In this document: positions 36,701 to 44,136 of the stretch, in pieces
Layout of the letters: each line of letters starts with the position of its first letter
How positions within the stretch are numbered: the stretch's first letter is position 1
Source: Corynebacterium sp. ES2730-CONJ
Lineage (GTDB): Bacteria; Actinomycetota; Actinomycetes; Mycobacteriales; Mycobacteriaceae
Assembly: GCF_024834055.1 (NCBI RefSeq)
Contig: NZ_JANUXZ010000004.1
Coordinates: forward strand, 1-64,000
Reading direction: 5' to 3'
DNA: 64,000 nucleotides
Position numbers and translations under genes: made by a program
The notes under the pieces: generated by a model
Database searches by the model: none
Seen by the model: only the letters and a program-made list of their open reading frames with translations
What the model was told of the DNA's origin: nothing

Positions 36701-36815
36701 TATCATCTTGGGCCCACGCAGGAATCGCCATCTGGGCAGAGGTTAGCCCGAGGATTACTGCGAGGACCATGAGCGCTCGTGTGATGAGCGATCTGGTCTC
36801 TGCAAACTTAAACAT
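30750..36815 (-). CDS. Large LAQTG-anchored surface adhesin with seven CnaB/SpaA-type repeats
   Basis: The 2021-residue protein has a signal peptide (about 1-35, ending AWAQ) and a large N-terminal region (about 40-1120) of mixed beta structure whose fold I do not recognise. A single SdrD-B-like domain follows (about 1122-1240, GKVFNDVNANGVQDDGEPG). Seven CnaB/SpaA repeats start near residues 1246, 1337, 1438, 1542, 1646, 1745 and 1835. Each keeps the Lys near its start, a Glu in a motif such as YELRETKAPEGW, and a closing Asn, the triad that forms intramolecular isopeptide bonds. A Pro/Gly linker (1923-1985), LAQTG at 1988-1992, a membrane helix and RRRRN end it. This is sortase-type anchoring, but no sortase gene is nearby and no pilin YPK motif is visible. 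Adhesion is inferred. It interrupts the purine cluster. Confidence 0.9.
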   Translation of the reverse strand: MFKFAETRSLITRALMVLAVILGLTSAQMAIPAWAQDDRATTSVAPDDIVTTPSAVPDDQPAPAEASDATAPIIENNDAPISVAAPDDKSLVRFDIRTKEGLVNSTDDRLDYWSGERIDPIVTLAVSGADVELNNAKVTITVPKTRSSDGSVVYNEKPDFARLESADSSEIGENDDAFYVEYTFKKLKSGQIFQFPLAFAFKNRLTPSGVEVTPQATFSSDELPSRTENITFTAQSISQYKSRILLDGGFTEKKPINDPQVGIYKFKSETKTDRAPKDKTFRYKVRINQVRPSGAPSGKGLYDGKTVTYQVTVPEGAKVDKTENYWVWDPVARTLTYSLPYARNKSISAYWSDGIPLTLRYDADIVNPDGSKKIFPIFLKSWVDKGTKEEVYAEETSVGTAFKEEVVPFQRGSVVKVDKVRMYALSDEYQVGLPQYTDWVTDGEALSYKYGSRPPRYYRPISLDDSQKGKTRDPKLLASLGGMKWRINVNQSNNGSGYDDRTGGIHDFLYEVTDRDLDPGLYYQKFQFNSKFLSNSSTFSKSEIYQRIRDSKVKLYGVRDDDSRIELAADLMPGDFVAINDTDREYKELKLVFDPPLELDNIGLPFNVWAYPTDAELAWWKQELAQTPAEQIAELSKSYSNRATADVRHERVDGVKFDETKFDGTGNNPILVKGHRPRLKTSISTTLDREFFSKDGWELREAYGAFNPTDTRTALSECAGLDKLTPANCDRVAALNVRVQAVGNWGVTKNTVRNLRQIVLLPPGVDYVNTLGIHAAGSGKVDKSPAEPQVIPNYKNTGLTALVYAFGDIDYEAPALGSSNANIDIYLTVDTTKNANFGPNTVQTYSVWDNADEIKAATPRDGGTPYVDTLDLDKDGNTDESFATAQRVIALAAPLEISSKVEVASPSENLVLETAHEIGSTFTYQMSLTNNTLIPAQTVSILALLPGEEDYTIVANEKGEYLDRTWESRDENGNKTTGDHSAFRTPLTGPVTTVEKIAPDGTKNPAIDMFDIYYTMTEQPQNPRQPIGGYPGGQDVAVWKMAEDIGPDEWAKVTAVKAVLKAGQVIASNERVYFNLPVTIPFSEATKALNYGDRAVMSVALSGAGNNYVEANQVYVEALKYIVSGKVFNDVNANGVQDDGEPGVANLRWVLKEANGEDALDPNGQRIEGSTNEQGEYSHDIFNRGDGRYIVFEKGDPAQYWTQDAQDVCLTAKEKTCSDVNLEGATAEFSLNPQSRTAVRNAGLAARRDVKIIKTDATSGALLEGVEFNLVHKSYPQVNGRTDANGVLIFKDVLVGTYALEEVEAPRGYKKPDNTEVIVGLDNTIDPIIKKVSNDRLPGTVTVRKVDNASPANPLKGARFKLAKKLEDGSYADPAQTAVTNDEGVATFDNVEWGEYQLLETRAPLGYRIPDPNIVHEAVEINSERLEYEVGDIVNNPITRTITATKVSDSGVPLEGVVFELYKNLDGAESNTSRENYEKQPSYTATSQADGKITFPDVLFGTYLLVEKEPLEGYEPLKEPLVVNVTEVGDPIDYGELTNNQIRGSASFTKVEAETEKVISGATFGIYKKDQDGIREDQPVDTQRSNERGEVSFNNLLYGDYLVKEITPAIGYLLPEEERNAWPVSITEQGEIVKLGVNGKIVNDLIRGGFRAKKVDAVDQNRVLSGAEFELRKIEDGVVIDDVIDKSTSDNDGNIEFAELPYGDYELRETKAPEGWLTSQEKYTFSIVEHGQVVDLGNIANEQITRSIKFMKVDSTNGAPLAGAEFGIHDAKGELIRTAVSNDAGEVIFEAIPYGEYTIKEIAPPAGWRASAQAITVTISEKGDPIELDPVQNDPTMVTARKIAADTKKPLEGAEFELRQGASVIAEATSDSQGLISFTAVKPGDYELVEVKAPSGFVLAKNSVPITIGTEAKNVDLGDIANDRVPSEPGTTPLIPFLPFIPGIPGKPNPPAEPGTPGKGIDKDTKKGIEKTHPGDKNGESKGGISALAQTGASVFWLLGVALVLLLLGASALLVARRRRN

Positions 36816-36839
36816 GTGATGATATTAACAGTTATCACA
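36815..36839. promoter_or_regulatory. Inverted repeat over the adhesin start
   Basis: TGTGAT (36815-36820) and ATCACA (36834-36839) form a 6-bp inverted repeat with 13 bases between, directly at the ATG on the minus strand. A TAATAT -10 candidate sits inside it. The spacing does not fit the GlxR site (TGTGA-N6-TCACA), so any regulator is unknown. Confidence 0.35.
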
Positions 36840-37177
36840 AATAAGGGTTGGGCCATTTAATTTTTTCTGGAAAAGGGTGCCCCCGAAGCCACAGATCACC
36901 GATTCTGGGGCGTTCAAGCCGCTGGCAGACGGTGACGTATGCCAGCAGATCTCGCGGAGAAGAAGCAAGTTGAGCTTTGATACACATATGTGCCAGGTTA
37001 TAGAAACCTGCGATTTGCCTTAACTTAAGCCAAATTTTAGCTCACTGCTCCGAAGGCACTGGGCTTATCATTTCAACCATCAACTGACCAGGTGACCTCA
37101 CGATTATGTCCAGCATGATTCGCTTATGCGAAGAGAATCACGCCTTCCCCCCCAGCGGCGCTAAGTAATGTCGAGAT
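36840..37177. other. Intergenic region between the adhesin and purD
   Basis: About 340 bases without a gene. The adhesin promoter and the end of the purD transcript lie here; I see no strong terminator hairpin for purD. Confidence 0.45.
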
Positions 37178-38449
37178 CTACGGAATCTTAATTTTTCCCT
37201 CTATCGCGGCCGTAGCTATATCGCGACGGTAGTGCGAACCATCAAGGGAGACAGTTCTCAAGATTTCATAGGCCTCCCGCTGCGCTTCAGCTAGAGTGTC
37301 TCCGGTTGCCACAACATTAATCACCCGTCCCCCCGCAGCTACCGTCTCTCCCGCTGCATTTAGAGCGGTACCAGCGTGCAAGATATGCGGATGATCGACA
37401 CCGCTCACCACTCCACCAAGCTGTGGGGCAGTCGGATAACCTGGGGCCGCGAGCACGACCGTCAGAGCCGCGCCGTCATCCCACTCCAAGGCGGGGTGCT
37501 GGGCCAATTTCTCCGTGGCTACTGCATGCAGCAGCGTTCCGAGAGGGGTCTTTAATAAAGCCAGCACCGCCTGGGTCTCGGGATCGCCGAAACGACAGTT
37601 AAATTCCACTACGGCTGGACCCTCCGCACCCCAGGCGATCCCAGCGTAGAGCAGACCTGAATAGCTGCAACCACGGGCCACCATTTCCTTAGCTACCGGT
37701 ATGCACACCTCATCGACAATGCGCTGCACCCCGTCATCGGGTAGCCACGGTAGGGGACAATACGCGCCCATGCCGCCGGTATTGGGGCCTGTATCCCCCT
37801 CCCCCACACGCTTATGATCTTGGGCAGGTAGGAGGGGAATAACAGTCTCGCCATCAACGAGACAAAAGAGGGTAACCTCCGGCCCATCCAGGAAGGATTC
37901 CAATAGTACTGGGTTTCCAGCACCTAAAACGGTGTGCACATGATCAAGGGCCGCCGTGCGATCATCGGTGACAACCACACCCTTGCCGCCAGCTAGTCCA
38001 TCATCTTTAACAACGAAATGTGGGCCGAATCTATTCAACGCCGCATCTATGTCGGCATCCGTCGAGCCTGGGGAGAGCTGCTCCGCGCGTGCGGTTCGCA
38101 CACCGGCTTTGGCCATTACATCCTTGGCAAAGGCTTTTGATCCCTCAATGTGAGCGGCTTGCTGATTAGGGCCAAAGACCGCAAATCCTTGAGCACGAAG
38201 CGCATCCGCAACACCAGCGACAAGGGGTATCTCGGGCCCAATCACAACCAAATCCGCAGCAACTTCCTGTGCCGCTTGAAGCATCTGTGACGGAGAATCA
38301 ACCTGCGAGAATTCGGGGTGGATCTCAGCTACTGGAGCCATTCCCACATTCCCGGGAGCCACATGGATCGTCGTGACAGCTGGATCGTGGGATAAAGCTA
38401 GAACAAGGGCGTGCTCGCGGGCGCCCGACCCGATAACTAGAATGCGCAT
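37178..38449 (-). CDS. purD: Phosphoribosylamine-glycine ligase
   Basis: PurD is the ATP-grasp ligase that joins glycine to phosphoribosylamine, the second step of purine synthesis. The 423-residue protein starts [19 protein letters not shown] and carries the ATP-grasp region [16 protein letters not shown] near residue 127, then [15 protein letters not shown] and [17 protein letters not shown] prefer the ATG at 38449; 38455 is equally possible, while the frame extending to 38518 would run into the divergent HIT gene. It sits next to the HIT gene and phoSR as in C. glutamicum. Confidence 0.96.
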   Translation of the reverse strand: MRILVIGSGAREHALVLALSHDPAVTTIHVAPGNVGMAPVAEIHPEFSQVDSPSQMLQAAQEVAADLVVIGPEIPLVAGVADALRAQGFAVFGPNQQAAHIEGSKAFAKDVMAKAGVRTARAEQLSPGSTDADIDAALNRFGPHFVVKDDGLAGGKGVVVTDDRTAALDHVHTVLGAGNPVLLESFLDGPEVTLFCLVDGETVIPLLPAQDHKRVGEGDTGPNTGGMGAYCPLPWLPDDGVQRIVDEVCIPVAKEMVARGCSYSGLLYAGIAWGAEGPAVVEFNCRFGDPETQAVLALLKTPLGTLLHAVATEKLAQHPALEWDDGAALTVVLAAPGYPTAPQLGGVVSGVDHPHILHAGTALNAAGETVAAGGRVINVVATGDTLAEAQREAYEILRTVSLDGSHYRRDIATAAIEGKIKIP

Positions 38450-38498
38450 GGGCATTAGTTTAGCCCCAAAAAATAGCTCATCTACTAGTGTTGATGAT

Positions 38499-38909
38499 AT
38501 GACGAGCGTATTTAGCAAGATTATTAATGGTGAGTTGCCCGGCCGCTTTGTTTACCGCGATGAGGACGTGGTGGCTTTCCTCACCATCGAGCCTCTCTCT
38601 TATGGCCACACCCTGGTGGTTCCGGTCCAAGAAGTAGATAAGTGGACAGATCTTGAGCCTGAGGTGTGGGCCAAATTAACCGCTGTAGCCCAACGGGTGG
38701 GTCAGGCTATCGTGAGTACTTTTGATGCTCCACGGGCCGGATTTGTCATCGCTGGCTTCGATGTACCCCATACCCATATTCACGTATTTCCTGCCACGGA
38801 TATGGGCGATTATGATTTCCGCACTGCCCTGAAGATGAATGAGACAGACCCTAAACTCATGGATGAGGCGGCGCTGAAGATAAGCCTAGCGCTCTCCGCC
38901 CAGAACTAG
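38499..38909 (+). CDS. HIT family nucleotide-binding protein
   Basis: HIT proteins hydrolyse or transfer nucleotides from phosphoramidate or dinucleoside substrates. The 136-residue protein starts [15 protein letters not shown] after the initiator and has the family motif HTHIHVFP (residues about 90-97) with its histidine triad. [20 protein letters not shown] (about 28-47) is also typical. The ATG at 38499 gives the normal family start, and about 50 bases separate it from the divergent purD. It ends in a 4-base overlap with phoS. The physiological substrate is unknown. Confidence 0.93.
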   Translation: MTSVFSKIINGELPGRFVYRDEDVVAFLTIEPLSYGHTLVVPVQEVDKWTDLEPEVWAKLTAVAQRVGQAIVSTFDAPRAGFVIAGFDVPHTHIHVFPATDMGDYDFRTALKMNETDPKLMDEAALKISLALSAQN

Positions 38910-40345
38910 ACCTCTTTGAAGGGGTGATATCGGGGCAAAATCACCCTAAATATTGTGCCCTCACCAGGTGCGGTCTTCACAGAGACTGCACCTTTATGTG
39001 CCTCTACTATGGACTTCACTATAGCCAGACCGAGACCGGAGCCTCCGGTTGAGCGGGTACGTGAGGTATCTGCACGGTAAAATCGCTCGAAAATATGATC
39101 GGCATCTTCCTTTTCGATGCCCACGCCATCATCGGCCACATCGATGAAGAAGGCAGACTCATTCTCTCCAATCACAACGCGCACCGTGGCCTCGTCGCCA
39201 GCATGTTTCAACGCATTGACCATAAGGTTCATAATCACTCGGCGTAACCGGGCCTTATCACCTAAGACGACGGGGAGGGTTTGTGCGGAATTTTCCACCT
39301 TGATATCGCGCTGCGGATAGGCTCCCCGCAAGGAATCGAGTACCGATAGTGCTATCTCTAAAAGATCCACCGGCTGTTCTTCAAAGTGCTTTTCCTCCGC
39401 GCGAGTCAAGCTAAGGAGATCTTCCACCAGCAGCGACATCCGTGAAGATTCCTCCTCGATTTTGTCTAAGACCATACAGGCATCCTGAGTAGCGCCCGAG
39501 CGATATAACTCCGCATAACCGCGCACGCTGGTCAACGGAGTGCGTAACTCATGGGAAGCATCGCCGACGAAGCGGCGCATCTGCACTTCCTTGGCCTTTA
39601 GTTCCACAATCAGCGTCTGTAGCTGCTCCATCATCACGTTAATGGAACGGCTGAGGGCTCCCACCTCGGTATTCTCTGGTAAGACCGGAGCTCGGCGATC
39701 GAGGTCCCCGGTGGTGATTGCCTTGGCCGTATCCTCGACCAAACGCAGCGGTTGCAGGGTGCGTTGAATGATGACGTGTGCGAAGATCCCCACCATGGCC
39801 AGCACAATAAACCCAATGGATATTTGCCCTGCGGCGAGTCGGCTGAGAAATTCTTTATCACTACTAATTTCCTTAGCCACGATAACAATGAAGTCCGCGC
39901 GCTGAGTGGCAATAACGCGCCATTCCCCCTTATCTTCGCGATTCCACGAACGCACAGTCCGGGGAACTCCGTCGAATCGTATATCGCGGGTATCGGGAAT
40001 CTCATCCGCCTGCTGGCTCACGAAGGCCAAGGTTCCATCACGGTAATACCGAGCCACAAAATAATCGGAAGGGAGGGAGAATAAATTGCGCTGTGGGTGG
40101 TTATAAAGCGCATCACGCTGAGCCCAGGTCTCTAAACCCTGGCTCAATTCGTTATCCACTCGCGTTAAAGCCTCCGCCTCCATGGATCGCTGGATTGCAA
40201 TACCCGAAGCCAACAGCCCAAAGCCGGTCATAAAGATAGTGACAAAGACGAGTATAAAACGCAAGGGGATGCCCACCCGTGGATCGCGTGCAGCCCGCGT
40301 AATCCGTGAGGTTCGAGAGGATTTTTCCATCACCGCATCATGCAC
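38906..40345 (-). CDS. phoS: Sensor histidine kinase PhoS
   Basis: In C. glutamicum PhoS senses phosphate limitation and phosphorylates PhoR, turning on phosphate-scavenging genes. The 479-residue membrane protein has transmembrane helices at about 28-50 and 172-194 flanking an extracytoplasmic sensor, then HAMP (about 195-248), a HisKA domain with the phospho-accepting His265 in FVGDASHELRTPLTSV, and an HATPase domain with DVADDGVGIEKEDADHIFERF and GGSGLGLAIV. Its position 12 bases after phoR, beside purD and the HIT gene, matches C. glutamicum, which is why I name it phoS. The signal is inferred. Confidence 0.88.
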   Translation of the reverse strand: MHDAVMEKSSRTSRITRAARDPRVGIPLRFILVFVTIFMTGFGLLASGIAIQRSMEAEALTRVDNELSQGLETWAQRDALYNHPQRNLFSLPSDYFVARYYRDGTLAFVSQQADEIPDTRDIRFDGVPRTVRSWNREDKGEWRVIATQRADFIVIVAKEISSDKEFLSRLAAGQISIGFIVLAMVGIFAHVIIQRTLQPLRLVEDTAKAITTGDLDRRAPVLPENTEVGALSRSINVMMEQLQTLIVELKAKEVQMRRFVGDASHELRTPLTSVRGYAELYRSGATQDACMVLDKIEEESSRMSLLVEDLLSLTRAEEKHFEEQPVDLLEIALSVLDSLRGAYPQRDIKVENSAQTLPVVLGDKARLRRVIMNLMVNALKHAGDEATVRVVIGENESAFFIDVADDGVGIEKEDADHIFERFYRADTSRTRSTGGSGLGLAIVKSIVEAHKGAVSVKTAPGEGTIFRVILPRYHPFKEV

Positions 40346-40357
40346 AGCTACACCCCG

Positions 40358-41062
40358 TTACTGCCGCGGCCGACGCAGAACATATCCGACGCCGCGCACT
40401 GTATGAATAAGCGGCACATCGCCGGTATCGACTTTGCGGCGCAAATAGGAGATATAACTCTCCACCACATTGCCGTCGCCGCCAAAATCGTAGTGCCACA
40501 CATTGTCCAGGATTTTAGCCTTCGACAGCACCACTTCCGCGTTAAGAAGCAGGTACCGGAGAAGATTGAACTCTGTGGGCGAGAGATCAATAACGTTCCC
40601 GGCGCGCTTGACCTCGTGTGTGAGATCATTCAGCTCCAGATCAGCGTATTTTAAAACACTGGAACTATCCTCGGCCTCCATGGCGGGCGTCCCGCGCCTT
40701 AAGATAACGCGGAGTCTCGTGATCACCTCTTCTAAGCTAAAAGGCTTGGTGACATAGTCGTCAGCGCCGATGGTTAAACCGTGAATACGGTGCTCAACTG
40801 CATCCTTAGCCGTGAGAAATAGAACGGGCCCATCAAAACCTTCGTCGCGCAGCCGCGGGAGTAGTTCGAAACCATCCATATGCGGCATCATCACATCTAG
40901 TATGAACGCATCGGGGTGGAAATCTCGAGCCACCACGAGGGCCTCCCTGCCGGACTGAGCAGTGGCCACATTAAAACCTTGGAAACGCAAGCTAACACTT
41001 AACAGTTCAACGATATTAGGTTCATCATCGACAACGAGAATTCTCGTCTCTTCTTCCTTCAT
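40358..41062 (-). CDS. phoR: OmpR-family response regulator PhoR
   Basis: PhoR is the transcriptional activator of the phosphate-starvation response, phosphorylated by PhoS. The 234-residue protein has a receiver domain with the phospho-acceptor Asp56 in AFILDVMMPHMDGFELLPR, and Lys in LFLTAKDAVEHRIHG. The C-terminal winged helix (about 130-232) includes DLSPTEFNLLRYLL and DNVWHYDFGGDGNVVESYIS. It is the first gene of the phoR-phoS operon, 12 bases ahead of phoS. Target promoters are not in this window by any motif I can recognise. Confidence 0.88.
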   Translation of the reverse strand: MKEEETRILVVDDEPNIVELLSVSLRFQGFNVATAQSGREALVVARDFHPDAFILDVMMPHMDGFELLPRLRDEGFDGPVLFLTAKDAVEHRIHGLTIGADDYVTKPFSLEEVITRLRVILRRGTPAMEAEDSSSVLKYADLELNDLTHEVKRAGNVIDLSPTEFNLLRYLLLNAEVVLSKAKILDNVWHYDFGGDGNVVESYISYLRRKVDTGDVPLIHTVRGVGYVLRRPRQ

Positions 41063-41177
41063 CGTTCCACCCTTTCCTAGCTGCTCCGGTTATCAGGAAA
41101 GCCGCCTTCTATCAATATATGTGTCTTCAGCTTAGCGAGCTAGTTGAGCTAGAGGAACGGATGTACAATCAGGAGCC

Positions 41178-42674
41178 ATGCCGCAGTCGATACATTCCGA
41201 TTCTATTTCTACTACGCCAGCCAAGCGGTGGGGTTTTCTCGCCGTCATTTCTCTCGGGCTTTTTATGGTGGGAGCAGATAATTCAATTCTCTATACTGCG
41301 CTTCCCACACTGCGTCACGAATTAGGTCCGAGTGAGGTGCAGGCTTTGTGGATTATCAATGCCTACCCACTGGTGCTCGCGAGCCTTCTGTTGGGTACGG
41401 GCACATTGGGAGACAAAATTGGTCACCGCCGAATGTTTGAAATAGGTCTAATCTTTTTCGGACTCGCCTCTCTCGCAGCAGCCTTCGCCCCAACGCCGGC
41501 TTATCTTATTGCCGCTCGGGCCTTTCTTGGCGCTGGGGCAGCAACTATGATGCCCGCAACATTGGCTCTACTGCGCTTAACCTTTAGTGATATCAAAGAA
41601 CGCAATACTGCCATCGGTGTGTGGGGCTCTGTGGCCACCTTGGGGGCTGCGTCGGGGCCGATTATGGGCGGCTTTCTCCTGGAGCACTTTTGGTGGGGCT
41701 CAGCCTTCTTAGTCAATATTCCGGTCGTCGTCATTGCCTTCCTCGCTACTTTTGCGCTGGCACCTAAAAATATCGCTGATCCCTCTCGGCACTGGGATGC
41801 GCCCTCCTCACTGTGGGCGGGGCTAACCATGGCGAGTGCGGTCGTGATTATTAAGGATCTCGCCCACAACGCCGATCTAACTGTTCTACTCCCCGCATCG
41901 ATAGTGCTCATTGGCAGCGGCTACCTTTTCCACCAGCGCCAGGGCTCTTTAAGCGAGCCCGTTATTGCCTGGGGCATTTTTGCTAATCCGGTGCTTTCCG
42001 CTGGAGTACTGGGAGCTGGCATAGCAATGTTCATCATCTCTGGCACAGAACTCACCACCACGCAGCGCGCACAATTGGTCTTGGGGTTCAGCCCTCTCGA
42101 GGCAGGGCTTTTAACGGCAGCCGCGGCGGCCGCGGCCGTCCCCACGTCAGTTATCGGTGGAGCCTTTTTACACCGCATCGGTTTTCGACCTCTCATCGCC
42201 GGAGGTTTTGGCGTCATGAGTCTAGGTTTGCTCACGATGGTCTTGAGCCTCACGAAGCTCCTCGGTGATCGCGACTTCGCTATCTTAGTCCTGGGTCTGG
42301 TATTCGTTGGATTGGGCGGTGGCTTAGTGATGAGCGTGACGTCCACCGCTATTATTGGTTCAGCGCCCAAACGCCGTTTGGGAATGGCGAGTGCGGTGGA
42401 AGAGGTGTCCTATGAATTTGGAACCTTATTAGCGGTTGCCGTACTCGGGTCGCTGTTTCCGCTTTTCTTCTCTCTGGCATTCGGAGAGGGCGGCCGTGAA
42501 GCGTATGCCCATATCATCTCCGGCGACACTTCACCCCTAGCTTCCTTAATTGCGCTCGATCAGGCCTATCAAGGTGTCTTGAGTGTAGCTTTGATCGTTG
42601 CGATGGGAACGGGAATAATTACTTATATACTATTGCGCGGCAATCCTAAGGAAACCCTCTACGCCCACGAGTAG
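41178..42674 (+). CDS. MFS transporter, DHA2 (14-helix) family
   Basis: The 498-residue protein is a drug:proton antiporter-type transporter with about 14 predicted helices. The N-terminal part includes FMVGADNSILYTALPTL, typical of DHA2 motif D1, then LLLGTGTLGDKIGHRRMF with motif A (GDKIGHRR). A GSVATLGAASGPIMGGFLLE stretch (about 155-174) matches motif C. Substrates are unknown, with quaternary ammonium or dye-type drugs likely for the family. It is divergent from phoR by 115 bases. An AGGAG lies almost directly before the ATG (2 bases), an unusually short spacing. Confidence 0.88.
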   Translation: MPQSIHSDSISTTPAKRWGFLAVISLGLFMVGADNSILYTALPTLRHELGPSEVQALWIINAYPLVLASLLLGTGTLGDKIGHRRMFEIGLIFFGLASLAAAFAPTPAYLIAARAFLGAGAATMMPATLALLRLTFSDIKERNTAIGVWGSVATLGAASGPIMGGFLLEHFWWGSAFLVNIPVVVIAFLATFALAPKNIADPSRHWDAPSSLWAGLTMASAVVIIKDLAHNADLTVLLPASIVLIGSGYLFHQRQGSLSEPVIAWGIFANPVLSAGVLGAGIAMFIISGTELTTTQRAQLVLGFSPLEAGLLTAAAAAAAVPTSVIGGAFLHRIGFRPLIAGGFGVMSLGLLTMVLSLTKLLGDRDFAILVLGLVFVGLGGGLVMSVTSTAIIGSAPKRRLGMASAVEEVSYEFGTLLAVAVLGSLFPLFFSLAFGEGGREAYAHIISGDTSPLASLIALDQAYQGVLSVALIVAMGTGIITYILLRGNPKETLYAHE

Positions 42675-42789
42675 CAGGCAAAATACCCCCTAGGATTGTC
42701 CGGGGCGACCGCCTTGGATAGGGCAGTTATCGATTGCTGAGGGAAAAATCTGCTATCTAAAATGAGGTCGAGGGTTTAAAGTTGTTTCT

Positions 42790-44136
42790 ATGACCCCGAC
42801 AACGCCGGTCGCTGCCAAACCACTTCAGGCAGCCCCTGATTTTGCCGCCGCGACCCGAACCGATAAGAAAACTATCACCACGTGGGCGCTGTGGGACTTA
42901 GGATCCGCAGCCTTTAACGCCGTTCTCATCACCTTCGTATTCTCGGTTTATCTCACCGAGTCCGTGGGCAAAAATATCGACTCCCGCTTTTCCGCCACTT
43001 CATGGTTCGGCTGGGCAATCGCTGCCGGAGGCGTCCTCATTGCCTTGATAGCCCCCGTTATAGGCCAGCGTTCCGATGCCCGGGGCACGAGACGCCGCAG
43101 CGTCCGCTTCTGGAGCATTATCACTGTAGCTTTGATGTTTTCGCTGTTCTTCATCCGCAATGATGCCCCGATTTATTTCTGGCTAGGTATAGGCATCCTT
43201 GCCATCGCCTCGGTCACCTTTGAACTCGGTGAAGTCAGTTATTTCGCCATGTTGAACCAGATCTCCACGCCAGATAATGTCGGACGGGTTTCTGGCTTCG
43301 GCTGGGCAGCCGGCTACTTCGGCGGCATTATCCTCCTTGCTAGCTGCTATTTTGGTTTTATTGCCGGCGACGGCGGGCTGCTGGGAATATCCACCGAGGC
43401 CGGTTTTAATATCCGTCTTGTCGCAGCCCTTTCCGCCCTCTGGTTCCTCATCTTCGCAGTTCCTGTCATGCTGAGAGTCCCCGAGATCCCCCCGAATCCA
43501 CAAATCGCCACAGGGGGAATCCGCACGAGTTATGCACAACTGTTCAATACTTTAAAAACTTTATGGCGCACTGACCGTTCTGCGGTGTACTTCCTCATTT
43601 CCTCTGCCCTTTTCCGTGACGGCGTTGCAGCCGTCTTTACTTTTGGCGCGATCCTCGCTGTGTCCGTGTACGAACTCTCCCCTGGCGATGTCCTCCTCTT
43701 CGGCATTGCTGCCAATGTGGTTGCTGGACTCGGCGCCATCGGCTGCGGCTTTCTCGACGATCGCTTTGGACCCAAACCTGTCATTTTAGGATCGCTCTTT
43801 CTCATGGTTGCCGATTCCGTCGTCCTGTATTTCGTCTCGGGGCCGAAGAATTTCTGGATCTTTGGGCTCATCCTGTGCCTCTTCGTTGGCCCCATCCAAT
43901 CATCCTCTCGAACCTTCCTCTCTCGCATGGCTCCTCAAGGTCATGAAGGGGAAATGTTCGGCCTCTACGCCACCACCGGCCGAGCAGTCAGCTGGCTTGC
44001 CCCCATGGCATTCTCGGCTGCCGTTGTGCACTTTGGCTCTGATCGCGCCGGAATCTTTGGTATTGGAATTGTGCTGCTCATGGGCGCTTTAGTGCTGCTC
44101 TTTGTCAAAGAGCCACGGCAATCTATGCTGGAATAA
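42790..44136 (+). CDS. MFS transporter, UMF1/Atg22-like family
   Basis: The 448-residue, 12-helix protein resembles the UMF1/Atg22-like branch. It has the WALWDLGSAAFNAVLITFVF entry (about 32-51), then LIAPVIGQRSDARGTRRRSV (about 80-99), a motif-A-like loop, and LNQISTPDNVGRVSGFGWAAGYFGG (about 153-177), highly typical of the family. In yeast, Atg22 exports amino acids from the vacuole; the bacterial substrate is unknown. Its stop overlaps the start of a threonine exporter by one base, suggesting a joint role in amino-acid or small-solute export. This link is inference. Confidence 0.87.
   Translation: MTPTTPVAAKPLQAAPDFAAATRTDKKTITTWALWDLGSAAFNAVLITFVFSVYLTESVGKNIDSRFSATSWFGWAIAAGGVLIALIAPVIGQRSDARGTRRRSVRFWSIITVALMFSLFFIRNDAPIYFWLGIGILAIASVTFELGEVSYFAMLNQISTPDNVGRVSGFGWAAGYFGGIILLASCYFGFIAGDGGLLGISTEAGFNIRLVAALSALWFLIFAVPVMLRVPEIPPNPQIATGGIRTSYAQLFNTLKTLWRTDRSAVYFLISSALFRDGVAAVFTFGAILAVSVYELSPGDVLLFGIAANVVAGLGAIGCGFLDDRFGPKPVILGSLFLMVADSVVLYFVSGPKNFWIFGLILCLFVGPIQSSSRTFLSRMAPQGHEGEMFGLYATTGRAVSWLAPMAFSAAVVHFGSDRAGIFGIGIVLLMGALVLLFVKEPRQSMLE

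Noticed and set aside
36815-36839. GlxR binding site at the adhesin promoter
   Set aside because: The half-sites resemble TGTGA/TCACA but are 15 bases apart instead of six.
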